A stretch of 64,000 bases of DNA, from contig JABTUV010000003.1 in NCBI GenBank assembly GCA_015075175.1, positions 62,001-126,000 of the forward strand, written 5' to 3'. Of this stretch, positions 1 through 7,797 are shown piece by piece. Positions within the stretch are counted from its first letter, which is position 1. Every line of letters begins with the position of its first letter. Position numbers and translations under genes: made by a program. The DNA is from a bacterium. Its GTDB lineage: Bacteria; Hinthialibacterota; Hinthialibacteria; H5-UNCL2. The notes below the pieces were generated by a model, which did no database searches, was not told the DNA's origin, and saw only the letters and a program-made list of their open reading frames with translations.

Positions 1-1731
1 ATGCGCGGACGACGCGCCGGGGCGCGCTGGTTTGCGTCCAACGAATCGGGCCGCTATCAGCTCTGCGCCTGGGAAGTGGGCCAGCCGCCGCGCCGCATCA
101 CCAACGACCCCTGCGGCAAGAACTCAGGCTGGTTTGCCTGACGGCGGGCTGGATCTGTTTACCTGGAGGACAAGGGATGCGCGAGGGCGCTACGTGCGCA
201 TTCCTTCGCGGGCGGAACGCCGGAAAACCTCACCGGCGAGCCGCCCACTGGGCTTCAGGTTTCTCGTTCGCCCGCGACGGTCGCTTCGTGGTCTTCTTGA
301 CCTCGGATCCAGCCAACGGTTTCCGCCTCTGGCGCAAGGACGAAGAGACATTCCAAGGTGCTGCTCTACCAGCACCGCAGCGAACTTGCGCAGCGCCGTC
401 CACTGTCGCGCGATGCAAGCCTCGTCGCCATCGCGCAGAGCGAGCGCAAGCCCGACCGCAACATGGCGACATCGGTCCTGTCCACCGCGGACGGGCGCGC
501 GTGGCGGAGCTGTGGGACGGGCCGGGCGTGCGCGTCACGCCCGTGCGCTTCTGTCCCACGCCCGGCAGTCCGCTGCTGCTCGTGAACTACAACTCAGCAG
601 GCGCGTTCGTCCCGCCGTTGGGTGATCAAGACCGGCGAGCGCATCAACCTGCCCCATCGATCTGCCCGGCGAACGCCCGGCTGGCGCTGGTCGCCGGACG
701 GCAGGTCCATTCTCGTCGCGCAGACCCACGAGGGGCGCGTGCAACTCTACCTCTACACGCTGGAGACTGCGTCGCTCTCGCGGATCAAGCATCCCGCGGG
801 CGTCGTGGACGACGCCTGGTTCCGGCCCGACGGCAAGCTCTGGATCAATCGCAGCGACGCGGCCACGCGCAACCAGGTTCTGGAAATCGATCCGGGCACG
901 GGGGAGTCGCGGGTGCTCTTGGGGAGCGAAAACGTTCCTCCGGGAACAAGGCTCGAGTCGGTTTCCTTTACCGGCGCGCGCGGCGACCGCATCCAGGGCT
1001 ATCTCGGCCTGCCGCCGGGCAAGCCGCCGTTTCCGGCGGTGCTGCACGTGCACGGCGGGCCGGCCAGCCAAGTCATGGACCGCTGGATGCCGCTCCTGCA
1101 GGCGTGGATCGACGCGGGCTTCGCGTTGCTCTCGCTCAACTATCACGGCAGCACGGGCTTTGGCCGCGAGTTTGAAGACTGCATCAAGGGCGACCTGATG
1201 AACCTGGAGCTGGCGGACTACGCCGCCGCGCGGCAGTATCTGGTCGAGCGCGGGATCGCCGATCCGGACAAAGTCGTCATTACCGGCGCCTCGTATGGCG
1301 GGTTTTCAACCTTGTCGGCGTTGACGCGCCAGCCGGAACTCTGGGCCTGCGGTGTCGGCAGCATCGTGATCGGCGATTTGGCCCTCATGTACGAGGACGC
1401 CTCCGCGCCGCTGCAAGGCTGGTGTCTCGTGTACACGGGCGGCAGGCCGGAGGAGAAGCCGGAAATCTACCGGGAGCGCTCGCCCATCACGCACGTGGCC
1501 CATATGCGCGCGCCGCTCCTGATCCTGCAAGGCAAGAACGACAGCCGCACCCCGGCCCGCCAGTGCGAGAAGTTCGTGGAGGCGGCCCGCGCCGCGGGCA
1601 AGGACGTGACGCTGGTCTGGTTCGAGGAAGGCCACGGCACGCTGGGCATCGAGCAGGCCATCGAGAACGCGAGACGGAGCGTGGAGTTTGCGCGACGCGC
1701 GGTGGGACTTGCCGCCGCCGGGCAATCATAG
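1..1731 (+). CDS. S9 family prolyl-oligopeptidase-like peptidase, 5'-truncated and frameshifted
   Basis: Serine peptidase of the S9 (prolyl oligopeptidase / acylaminoacyl-peptidase) family, which cuts short peptides. From about 622 the frame is intact. It holds the end of the beta-propeller and the whole alpha/beta-hydrolase domain, with nucleophile elbow GASYGGF (Ser codon 1291), acid loop GKNDSRTPAR (Asp 1540) and EEGHGTLG (His 1633). Upstream, clear propeller pieces lie in different frames: WFASNESGRYQL near 30-65, FSFARDGRFVVFL near 260-300, SKVLLYQHRSELAQR near 350-400 and WDGPGVRVTPVRFCP near 515-555. At least four indels are therefore needed between about 125 and 620. The start lies beyond the left edge. 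The catalytic half is so well conserved that sequence error is as likely as pseudogenisation. Confidence 0.85.
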
Positions 1732-1740
1732 CCTGTTGAC

Positions 1741-2112
1741 ATGAGCAGGCAGGCAAGCGGGAACCATCCACTTCGTTTCCAGGCGGCTGTCGCCGAGTTG
1801 TGCAGGCGTTACTCGGTGCGACGCCTGGAACTCCTCGGTTCCGCGGCTTCCGGCAGGTTTGCAGAAATTAGCGACGATGACTTTCTCGTCGAGTTCCTGC
1901 CGCTTCCCGAAGGGAAGCGCGCGGACGCCTATTCCGGCTTGTTGGAGGACCTGCGCGCGTTGCTGGAGCGACGCGTGGACCTGGTAGTGGAGTCCGCGAT
2001 TCGAAACCAGGTCTTCCGGGAGGCCATCGCCGAAGAACGCACGCTGGTTTATGGACGTCAAGACTCGCAAACTGCTCCTTTATGTCGCGCTGCCGAGCTT
2101 CGATGCGATTGA
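1741..2112 (+). CDS. MNT-type minimal nucleotidyltransferase (MntA-like antitoxin)
   Basis: Small nucleotidyltransferase-fold protein of 123 aa. It shows GSAASG followed by SDDDFLVEF, so the DxD metal-binding pair is kept, and a later RRVDLVVES strand supplies the third acidic residue. Proteins of this size are usually paired with a HEPN protein. In the HepT-MntA (type VII) toxin-antitoxin systems the MNT partner adenylylates the HEPN RNase and silences it. Here the expected partner starts inside the 3' end of this gene (ATG 2051) but stops after 33 codons. The last 20 or so residues, after LVYG, run past the normal family end and overlap that partner frame. It starts 9 bp after the S9 peptidase stop. 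Confidence 0.75.
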   Translation: MSRQASGNHPLRFQAAVAELCRRYSVRRLELLGSAASGRFAEISDDDFLVEFLPLPEGKRADAYSGLLEDLRALLERRVDLVVESAIRNQVFREAIAEERTLVYGRQDSQTAPLCRAAELRCD

Positions 2113-2152
2113 GTTCGGAGTCCAGGTTGGAGCCTGTTCGAACGCAAACTGA
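2051..2152 (+). pseudogene. Truncated HEPN-domain (HepT/DUF86-like) remnant
   Basis: A 33-codon frame overlapping the MNT gene by 62 bp. It begins MDVKTRKLLL and continues SFDAIE, the usual opening of DUF86/HepT proteins (about 110 aa). It then loses similarity and stops where a CAAACTGAAGTTTG repeat begins. The central RX4-6H RNase motif is absent. It reads as the 5' end of a HEPN toxin gene whose remainder was lost, perhaps with insertion of the repeat. The family call rests on about 20 residues and on position behind an MNT gene. Confidence 0.5.
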
Positions 2153-2163
2153 AGTTTGTACTC
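2136..2163. repeat. Intergenic repeat, CAAACTGAAGTTTG family (copy 1)
   Basis: Short palindromic element with arms CAAACT/AGTTTG followed by TACTCC. A diverged double copy lies at 7750-7797, where CAAGCTAAAGCTTGTACTCC preserves the same layout with changed arms. It separates the HEPN remnant from the convergent KDPG aldolase gene. Confidence 0.6.
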
Positions 2164-2169
2164 CCGCCC

Positions 2170-2820
2170 TTACCGCCCCACGGCCGCGTCGCGGGCCGCG
2201 ATGAACTCGCGCGTGTTCTGGACAACCGCGTCGTAGTTGCCGGCGCGCACTTCCTTCATGGGGACCAGGTTGCCGCCTGCGCCCGCGCAGAAGGCGCCCG
2301 CGTCCAGGTAGCCTTTCAGCGTGTCCTTGTCGATGCCGCCGGTGGGACAGAAGCGATAGTCGGGCAGCGGACCGCGCACGGCCTTCAGATAGGCCACGCC
2401 GCCCAGGCAGTTGATGGGAAAGACCTTCAACACGTCCGCGCCCGCTTGATGCGCGGCCACCATTTCAGTGGGGGTGATCACGCCTGGACAGCTCACCTTG
2501 CCGGCCTCCAGCGTCATGCCGACCACGCGGGGATCAAAGTTGGGGGCGACGATGAACTGCGCCCCCGCCGCCAGGGCCTCGCGGCAACGTTCCGGGGTGG
2601 TGATGCTGCCCGCGCCCCAGAGCGCGTCGGGATACTCGCCGGACAGTTGCGTCAGCGCCTCCCCCGCGCCGGGAACCGTCCAGGTGATCTCGATGCACGC
2701 CATTCCCGCTTCGACCATGGCCCGGCTGGCCAGCACCGCCTGCTCCGCCGTATCCGTGCGCAGGATGCCGACCACCCGCTCCCGCCCCATCCGCTCGATG
2801 ATTTCAGCTTTCTTCATCAT
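2170..2820 (-). CDS. eda: 2-dehydro-3-deoxy-phosphogluconate (KDPG) aldolase
   Basis: Class I aldolase splitting KDPG (or KDPGal) into pyruvate and glyceraldehyde 3-phosphate, the last step of the Entner-Doudoroff and uronate pathways. Family marks: catalytic Glu in CIEITW, PGVITPTE, Schiff-base Lys in DVLKVFP and phosphate-binding GGIDKDT. At 216 aa it is the usual length. The ATG at 2820 lies behind a GAGGGAGG ribosome site; an upstream in-frame start at 2847 would overlap dctM. It is the last gene of the dctP-dctQ-dctM-eda operon, 7 bp after the dctM stop. Coupling to a TRAP transporter suggests that the imported substrate is a sugar acid degraded through KDG or KDPG. Confidence 0.9.
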   Translation of the reverse strand: MMKKAEIIERMGRERVVGILRTDTAEQAVLASRAMVEAGMACIEITWTVPGAGEALTQLSGEYPDALWGAGSITTPERCREALAAGAQFIVAPNFDPRVVGMTLEAGKVSCPGVITPTEMVAAHQAGADVLKVFPINCLGGVAYLKAVRGPLPDYRFCPTGGIDKDTLKGYLDAGAFCAGAGGNLVPMKEVRAGNYDAVVQNTREFIAARDAAVGR

Positions 2821-2827
2821 GCCTCCC

Positions 2828-4130
2828 TCATCCCCCCGTCTTCGCAAACAACTTCGGCAACCATACCACCCATTCCGTGGGCAACACCGCGATGATCGCC
2901 AGCGCCACGATCATGGCGATGAAGAACGGCAGGAGCGAGCGGAACACGCGCGACACCGTGGTTTCCGCGACCGCGCAGCCCACAAACAGGATCGTGCCCA
3001 CGGGCGGCGTCACCAGCCCGATGCACAGGTTGGCGATCATGATGATGCCGAAGTGCAGATCGTCTATCCCCAGGCTGCGCGCGACCGGCAGGAAGATGGG
3101 CGTGAAGATCAGCACGGCCGGCGTCATGTCCATGAACGCCCCCACCGCCAGGAGAAAGGCGTTGACGATGAGAAGGATCACCCACTTGTTGTCGGAGATA
3201 CCCAGCAGCATAGTCGCAAGTCTCTCGGGAATCTGCTGGTCGGTGAGCGTCCATCCCATCGCCTTGCTGGCGCCGATCAGGAACATGATAAAAGCCGTGA
3301 TGACGCCCGTCTCCAGCATGATGCCGGGCAGGTCGGCGAGCTTGACCTGGCGATACAGGATGACGGAAAGAAAGAACGAGTATAGGACGGCGATGGCGGC
3401 GGCCTCGGTGGGGGTGAACTTGCCCGCGACGATGCCGCCCAGGACGATCACGATCAGCATCAGGGAGAGAATGGCGCGCTTGAAGCGCACAAGCGTTTCT
3501 TTCAAAGAGACGGAGTCGGCCTTGGGATAGCGGCGCCGGATGGAGATCGTCCCGCTGGCGGTCATCAGGCAGAGGCCGACCACGATGCCGGGAATGAAGC
3601 CGGCCAGAAACATGTCCTGGATGCTGACGGCGGAGACGGCGGCGTAGACGATCATGATGTTGCTGGGCGGAATGAGAAGGCCGGTGGTGGCCGCGGTCAT
3701 GGTGAGGGCGGCGGAAAACTCGCGGTCGTAGCCCTCCTTGCGCATCTCGGGAATGAGGGCGGTTCCGATGCTGGAGGTAGCCGCGGCGGCGCTGCCCGAG
3801 ATCGCCCCGAAGAACATGCAAGCCAAGACGTTCACGTATCCGAGGCCGCCGCGGAATCGTCCCACCAGCGCGTTGGCGAAATCCACCAGCCGCCGCGCGA
3901 TCCCCCCGCGTCCCATCAACAGTCCGGAAAAAACGAAGAACGGAATGCACAGGAGGACGAAGCTGTTGGGTCCCTCGACCAGGTCCTGGCAGATCAGGAT
4001 GACCACCATTTTCGCGTCGAACTGCGTGATCGCCGTCAGGAAGGTGGCGATGCCGATGGAAAAGGCGATCGGGACCCCGAGCGCCACCAGGATGAAGAAG
4101 GAAGCGGCAACCAGGCATGGGCGCTTCCAT
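2828..4130 (-). CDS. dctM: TRAP transporter large permease DctM, N-terminal frameshift
   Basis: Large membrane subunit of a tripartite ATP-independent periplasmic transporter, which moves the bound organic acid across the inner membrane using the sodium gradient. About 420 aa with a dozen hydrophobic segments. It has the family stretches ALGVPIAFSIGIA, GAISGSAAAATSSIGTALIPEM, LIPPSN, FTPTEAAAIAVLYSF and LVTPPVGTILFVG. An AAGGAG site precedes ATG 4130 (MEAPM), but the frame that follows is wrong. One base must be removed or added near 4107 to run into VAASFFILVALGVP. The uninterrupted frame starts only at 4087. It lies between dctQ and eda in one operon. Confidence 0.9.
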
Positions 4131-4151
4131 CCAGAACGTCTCCTTCTTTCG

Positions 4152-4632
4152 TTAAAGCAGCGGCGCCCGCAGCCGCCGCAGGATCGCCTCGGCGCAGTAG
4201 CAGAGGATGGAACAGTCCCGCGACCGGCAGTGCGGCGTAGATGTAGCGCATCTTCATCCAGGTGAGGGCGCTGGCGGTCTGGTCGGGGAAGGTTTTCATG
4301 TAGAGCACGCCGCCCACGATCATGACGCCCAGGCTGAAGGCCATGATGATGAGATTGACGGCGACGGCGGTCATGCGCTTGGCGGGCGGCGGGAAGAGGC
4401 GGGTGAGCGCGTCGATGCCCAGGTGCGCGTTCAGCCGCACCGCGTAGGCGCTGCCCAGAATGGCCACGTAGACGAGGCAGAAGCGCGCCGCCTCCTCCGT
4501 GTAGTTGGAAAATCTCCCCCGCTGGAAAACCTCCAGCGAGACCACCAGCGTCATCAGTCCGATCAAGCCGACGATCAGCCTGGAAAGGACCGTGTCGATG
4601 CCCCGGTTGATCCGTTGCAGGAGCGCGAACAT
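4152..4632 (-). CDS. dctQ: TRAP transporter small permease DctQ, frameshift near the C-terminus
   Basis: Small membrane subunit that partners DctM. About 160 aa with four hydrophobic segments. The family signature is visible as SLEVFQRGRFSNYTEEAARF and LVYVAILGSAYAVRLNAHLGID, and near the end as MKMRYIYAALPVAGL. After that point the annotated frame runs on into dctM. Shifting by one base near 4210 gives ILCYCAEAILRRLRAPLL and a TAA at 4152-4154, a normal DctQ ending 21 bp before the dctM start. I therefore take a one-base error near 4210. It starts 7 bp after the dctP stop. Confidence 0.85.
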
Positions 4633-4639
4633 GGCGCCC

Positions 4640-5639
4640 CTACTCTACGGCCCTGATCTTTTCGACCAGGTCCACCAGCTCGGGGTCCGTCAGCTTGTCG
4701 TAAAAGGACTGCGCGGCGGCGATGAAGCTGCTCTTGTCGGGACGGATGACTTCCAGGCCCTTGGACTGCATCTCCGCCAGTTGCGCCTCGCAGTCCTGCC
4801 GCCACAGTTCCTTCTGGAACTCGACGGCCTCCCTGAAAGCGGAAACCAGCCAGTCCCGCTCTTCCTGCGTCAGTTTCTCCCAGCTCTTGCGGCTCATCAT
4901 GATCACATCGGGCACGGCGGTGTGCTCGTTGAGCGTGTAGTACTTGACCGCCTCATACTGCCGGGAGGTGTAGAGGGACGGGACGTTGTTCTCGGCTCCG
5001 TCCACCACGCCGTTCTGGAGCGAGGTATAGAGTTCGCCCCACTCGATCACGGTGGGAGTGCAGCCGAGAGATGCCAGCACGGCGATCATGGTTTCGCTGT
5101 TGATGGCGCGGATCTTCAGGCCCTTCAAGTCCTCCGCCTTTTCCACGCGCTTGCCCGCGCGCGTGTAAAAACTGCGAAACCCGGCGTCGAAGTAGCAGAT
5201 GCCCTTCAGATTGTTCTCCAGCGCCACGTCCAGAAACTGCTGCCCGATCTCCCCCTCCAAGACCTTCCAGTAATGGGCGTCGTCCCGGAAAAGATAGGGG
5301 AAGGAAAAGAGGCGGCTCTTGGGTTGAAACTGCTCGATGGCGGCCATGCTCACCTTGGTGAGATCGAGCGTGCCGATGCGCAGCTTCTCGACGCATTGCC
5401 GTTCCGTGCCCTGGCTGCCGGGTGAAGACCGTCATCTTCATCTTGCCGGCGCTCTTCTCTTCCAGGAGTTGGGCGGCCTTCATGATGCCCTTATGGACGG
5501 GATGGTCCTCGTTGAGCACGTGGCCCAGCTTGAGCGTCCTGGGGCCGGAGGCGTCCGAGCCGCAACCGGTCGAGAACGTGGCCGCCAGCGCCGCCGTGGT
5601 CAGGAGAACCAGGAACTTGCGTCGCAACATCGAGAGCAC
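4640..5639 (-). CDS. dctP: TRAP transporter substrate-binding lipoprotein DctP, one frameshift
   Basis: Periplasmic solute receptor of the TRAP system. The N-terminus has a lipoprotein signal with lipobox FSTGC, so it is probably membrane-anchored. It continues with TLKLGHVLNEDHPVHKG, typical of the DctP/SiaP family. Near 5420 the frame changes (GSQGTERQCVEKLRIGTLDL is one base out). The rest then follows: KVSMAAIEQFQPKSRLFSFPYLF, LKGLKIRAINSE and the ligand-contact region VIEWGELYTSLQNGVVDGAE. Total about 330 aa, normal for the family. It is the first gene of the operon and lies behind a good divergent promoter at 5712-5740. The ligand cannot be read from sequence; context favours a uronate or aldonate. 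Confidence 0.88.
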
Positions 5640-5711
5640 CTCGCGGGGGAAAGGATGGCGCGCGAATGCAGGGGCGGGCCGGCAGCGCCCCCCGGGTCAC
5701 GCGCTTCGCGT

Positions 5712-5740
5712 ACTATCCGGTTGCCTCTTGCGCTTGTCAA
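5712..5740 (-). promoter_or_regulatory. Putative sigma70 promoter of dctPQM-eda
   Basis: On the minus strand TTGACA (5740-5735), a 17-bp spacer and GATAGT (5717-5712), about 70 bp before the dctP start. The -35 box matches consensus and the -10 matches at several positions. Confidence 0.55.
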
Positions 5741-5747
5741 GCCAACT

Positions 5748-5755
5748 TGCATGCA
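5748..5755. promoter_or_regulatory. TGCATGCA palindrome between divergent promoters (candidate operator)
   Basis: Perfect 8-bp palindrome midway between the two outward-facing -35 boxes (5735-5740 and 5761-5766). A regulator bound here could control the transporter operon and the isomerase together. No regulator gene for sugar acids lies in the window. Confidence 0.3.
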
Positions 5756-5760
5756 CCGCC

Positions 5761-5790
5761 TTGACAGCCGATCGCGCCCTGTCCTACGCT
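5761..5790 (+). promoter_or_regulatory. Putative sigma70 promoter of the KduI/IolB-like gene
   Basis: TTGACA at 5761-5766, 18-bp spacer, TACGCT at 5785-5790, about 60 bp before the start codon. Perfect -35, weak -10. Confidence 0.45.
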
Positions 5791-5850
5791 GAAGGTCCTG
5801 CCGCGGCGAGATCGTTGCGGCCAATTCAGGTTTAAGATGGAGTGCTTACC

Positions 5851-6651
5851 ATGTCCACTCGTCCCGATTGGTGCATGCACCATACCGACAAGGAAATCGG
5901 TTTTCGCATGGTGATGGCGCCGCCGCAATGCGACCTCGAGTACATCCATTACGGCCGCGTGCGCCTGGATGGGTCGCACCCGCGTGAAGAGCTGGCGACC
6001 GGCGGGCTTGAGTTCGCTTTACTGGCCGTGTCGGGCGCGGCGCGTCTCGAAGTGGGCGGCGCCTCGTTTCGCTTGGGCAAGTTGGACACGCTCTACGTGC
6101 CGTGCGGCCGGCAGGTCGCCGTCGAATGCGAAGGCGCCTGCGATCTGATCCTGGGCGCCGCGTCCAGCACGCTGGCTTCCGAACCGGTGCTCGTGCGCTG
6201 GGCCGACATCAAGGACGACCCGGCCCGCTACTTCGACGTGGGCGATTCCGCCCTGGGGACGCAGCGGCGCATCTACAACGTGATCACCACCGACATTAAG
6301 GCGGAGCGGTTGCTTTTTGGTTTCACTTTCGGGACGGCGGGCGCCTGGACCAGTTGGCCTCCGCACGAGCACGCTGCGACCAAGGAGGAGATTTACGTCT
6401 TCTTCGACATGCCCGCGCCCGCGTTCGCGGTACAATTCGTGTACACCAACCCGGCCAGGATGGAAGTCTGTGAGCCGGTGCGCGAGGGCAGCGCCGTGGC
6501 CGTGCCCCGAGGCTATCATCCCACCGCCGTCGCTCCGGGTTTCAAGACCACCTTCGCGTGGATGATGGCGGCGCGCAATCCCAAGACGGACCGCGACTTC
6601 AAGTCAGGCATCCACGTCCAAGAGGACTACGCCGCCGTCCGCTTCCTCTGA
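5851..6651 (+). CDS. KduI/IolB-family uronate isomerase (5-deoxy-glucuronate isomerase-like)
   Basis: Bicupin isomerase related to IolB (5-deoxy-glucuronate isomerase) and KduI (5-keto-4-deoxyuronate isomerase). 266 aa, close to IolB length. Metal-site pattern WPPHEHAATKEEIYVFF with the following VQFVYT, then REGSAVAVPRGYHP and MMAARNPKTDRD, as in IolB. I chose ATG 5851, with ATGGAG 8 bp upstream, over a GTG at 5842. It is transcribed divergently from a TRAP operon that ends in KDPG aldolase and has no other inositol genes nearby. A role in breaking down unsaturated or deoxy-uronates is therefore likelier than inositol catabolism, but sequence alone does not separate the two. Confidence 0.8.
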   Translation: MSTRPDWCMHHTDKEIGFRMVMAPPQCDLEYIHYGRVRLDGSHPREELATGGLEFALLAVSGAARLEVGGASFRLGKLDTLYVPCGRQVAVECEGACDLILGAASSTLASEPVLVRWADIKDDPARYFDVGDSALGTQRRIYNVITTDIKAERLLFGFTFGTAGAWTSWPPHEHAATKEEIYVFFDMPAPAFAVQFVYTNPARMEVCEPVREGSAVAVPRGYHPTAVAPGFKTTFAWMMAARNPKTDRDFKSGIHVQEDYAAVRFL

Positions 6652-6687
6652 ACCCTCTCCCCGGGGGAGAGGGCAGGGTGAGGGGCT
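6652..6687. repeat. CCCTCACCC-family hairpin after the isomerase gene
   Basis: CCCTCTCCCC and GGGGAGAGGG form a nearly loopless hairpin starting one base after the stop codon, followed by AGGGTGAGGGG. It belongs to the repeat family also seen at 44847, 51028 and 59586. It could end transcription but has no T-tract. Confidence 0.7.
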
Positions 6688-6695
6688 GTTCCGCC

Positions 6696-7784
6696 ATGAC
6701 CCGACGTCGTGCTGATTCCTCCTCCTTGCGACGCGCGCTGCTTGCCTGGTACTGCCGCCATCGCCGACCCATGCCCTGGCGCGACCATCCCACGCCCTAT
6801 CGCGTCTGGGTTTCCGAAGTCATGCTGCAGCAGACCCAGGTTGCGACCGTCATCCCCTACTTCGAGCGCTTCATGGCGCGGTTCCCCGACCTGGCGTCGC
6901 TGGCGCAGGCGGACGAGTCGGAGGTACTGGCGTTGTGGGAAGGACTGGGCTACTACCGGCGCGCGCGCTTGCTTGTCGCCGCGGCCCGCGCCCTCACGCG
7001 CGCGGGCGGCCAACTGCCCGACCGTTATGACTGCCTGAGAAAGCTGCCCGGACTGGGGCCTTACACCGCCGCCGCCGTCGCCAGCATCGCCTTTGGCCAG
7101 CCCATCGCGGTCGTCGATGGGAACGTGCGCCGCGTGCTCTCGCGCCTGTTGGGAGCGAAAGAGATGTCCGAGGCGCAGCTCCGGCGCGAGGCGCAAGCGT
7201 TGCTCGACCCCGACTCTCCCGGCGACTTCAACCAGGCCATGATGGAACTGGGCGCGACCGTCTGTTCGCCCAAGGCGCCGCGTTGTCGGCAGTGTCCCGC
7301 CAGGGACTACTGTCGCGCGCGGAGGCTGGGCCGCCCGGAGGCGTTTCCCCCGCCGAGACCGCGCCCGGCGACGGTGCCCCTCGAGGAACACGCCGCTGCG
7401 CTCTTTCGTCGCGGGCGGTGGTTGCTGGCACGACGCGACGGCGGCGAACGCTACCGCGGGCTGTGGGAGTTGCCCCGCTGCCGGACCCCGCTGGCCGCTC
7501 CGCTGGTGGAATGGGTTGAAACCGTGCTGGGATTGATCGCAACTGCGTGTGGAGAGAGCCGGGAACTGACTTACTCGATCACGCACCATCGCGTGCGCCT
7601 GGTCGTCCACCCTTTCCGGGTCCAGTCCGGCCGCGCCCGCCGGGGTTTGTACGCCGAAGTGCGCTGGCTGGCGCCCGCCGAGCTGGAGGACCTGCCCATG
7701 AGCGCCCCCATGCGCCGCGCCGTGCGGTTGCTGGTTGGACGGGAAACCGGAGTTCAAACTTCAGTTTGGAGAAGGACAAGCTAA
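6696..7784 (+). CDS. mutY: A/G-specific adenine DNA glycosylase MutY
   Basis: Removes adenine mispaired with 8-oxoguanine. Domain order is normal: catalytic HhH-GPD domain with Glu in EVMLQQTQV, hairpin LPGLGPYTAAAVASIAFG and Asp in VVDGNVRRVL; then a 4Fe-4S loop with four cysteines spaced C-x6-C-x2-C-x5-C (TVCSPKAPRCRQCPARDYC); then a C-terminal NUDIX-like 8-oxoG-recognition domain (residues about 235-350) with LLARRDGGERYRGLWELP. 362 aa. Start ATG 6696, just after the hairpin repeat. The last dozen residues (GVQTSVWRRTS) are encoded by a CAAACTTCAGTTTG repeat, so the C-terminus has been rewritten by the element. It ends convergently with, and overlaps by 4 bp, the GGDEF gene. Confidence 0.95.
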   Translation: MTRRRADSSSLRRALLAWYCRHRRPMPWRDHPTPYRVWVSEVMLQQTQVATVIPYFERFMARFPDLASLAQADESEVLALWEGLGYYRRARLLVAAARALTRAGGQLPDRYDCLRKLPGLGPYTAAAVASIAFGQPIAVVDGNVRRVLSRLLGAKEMSEAQLRREAQALLDPDSPGDFNQAMMELGATVCSPKAPRCRQCPARDYCRARRLGRPEAFPPPRPRPATVPLEEHAAALFRRGRWLLARRDGGERYRGLWELPRCRTPLAAPLVEWVETVLGLIATACGESRELTYSITHHRVRLVVHPFRVQSGRARRGLYAEVRWLAPAELEDLPMSAPMRRAVRLLVGRETGVQTSVWRRTS

Positions 7785-7797
7785 AGCTTGTACTCCG
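7750..7797. repeat. CAAACTTCAGTTTG repeat, double copy
   Basis: Two adjacent hairpins, CAAACTTCAGTTTG and CAAGCTAAAGCTTG, ending in TACTCC as at 2136-2163. It supplies the C-terminal codons of both mutY and the convergent GGDEF gene (EYKL end). Confidence 0.7.

Noticed and set aside
2817-4130. Alternative long frame across dctM
   Set aside because: Only its first few codons are right; the rest is His/Arg-rich and lacks membrane helices, while the shifted frame is a textbook DctM.
5748-5755. Assigning the TGCATGCA palindrome to a named regulator family
   Set aside because: Eight bases are too few, and no GntR, LacI or IclR gene is in the window; kept only as a candidate operator.
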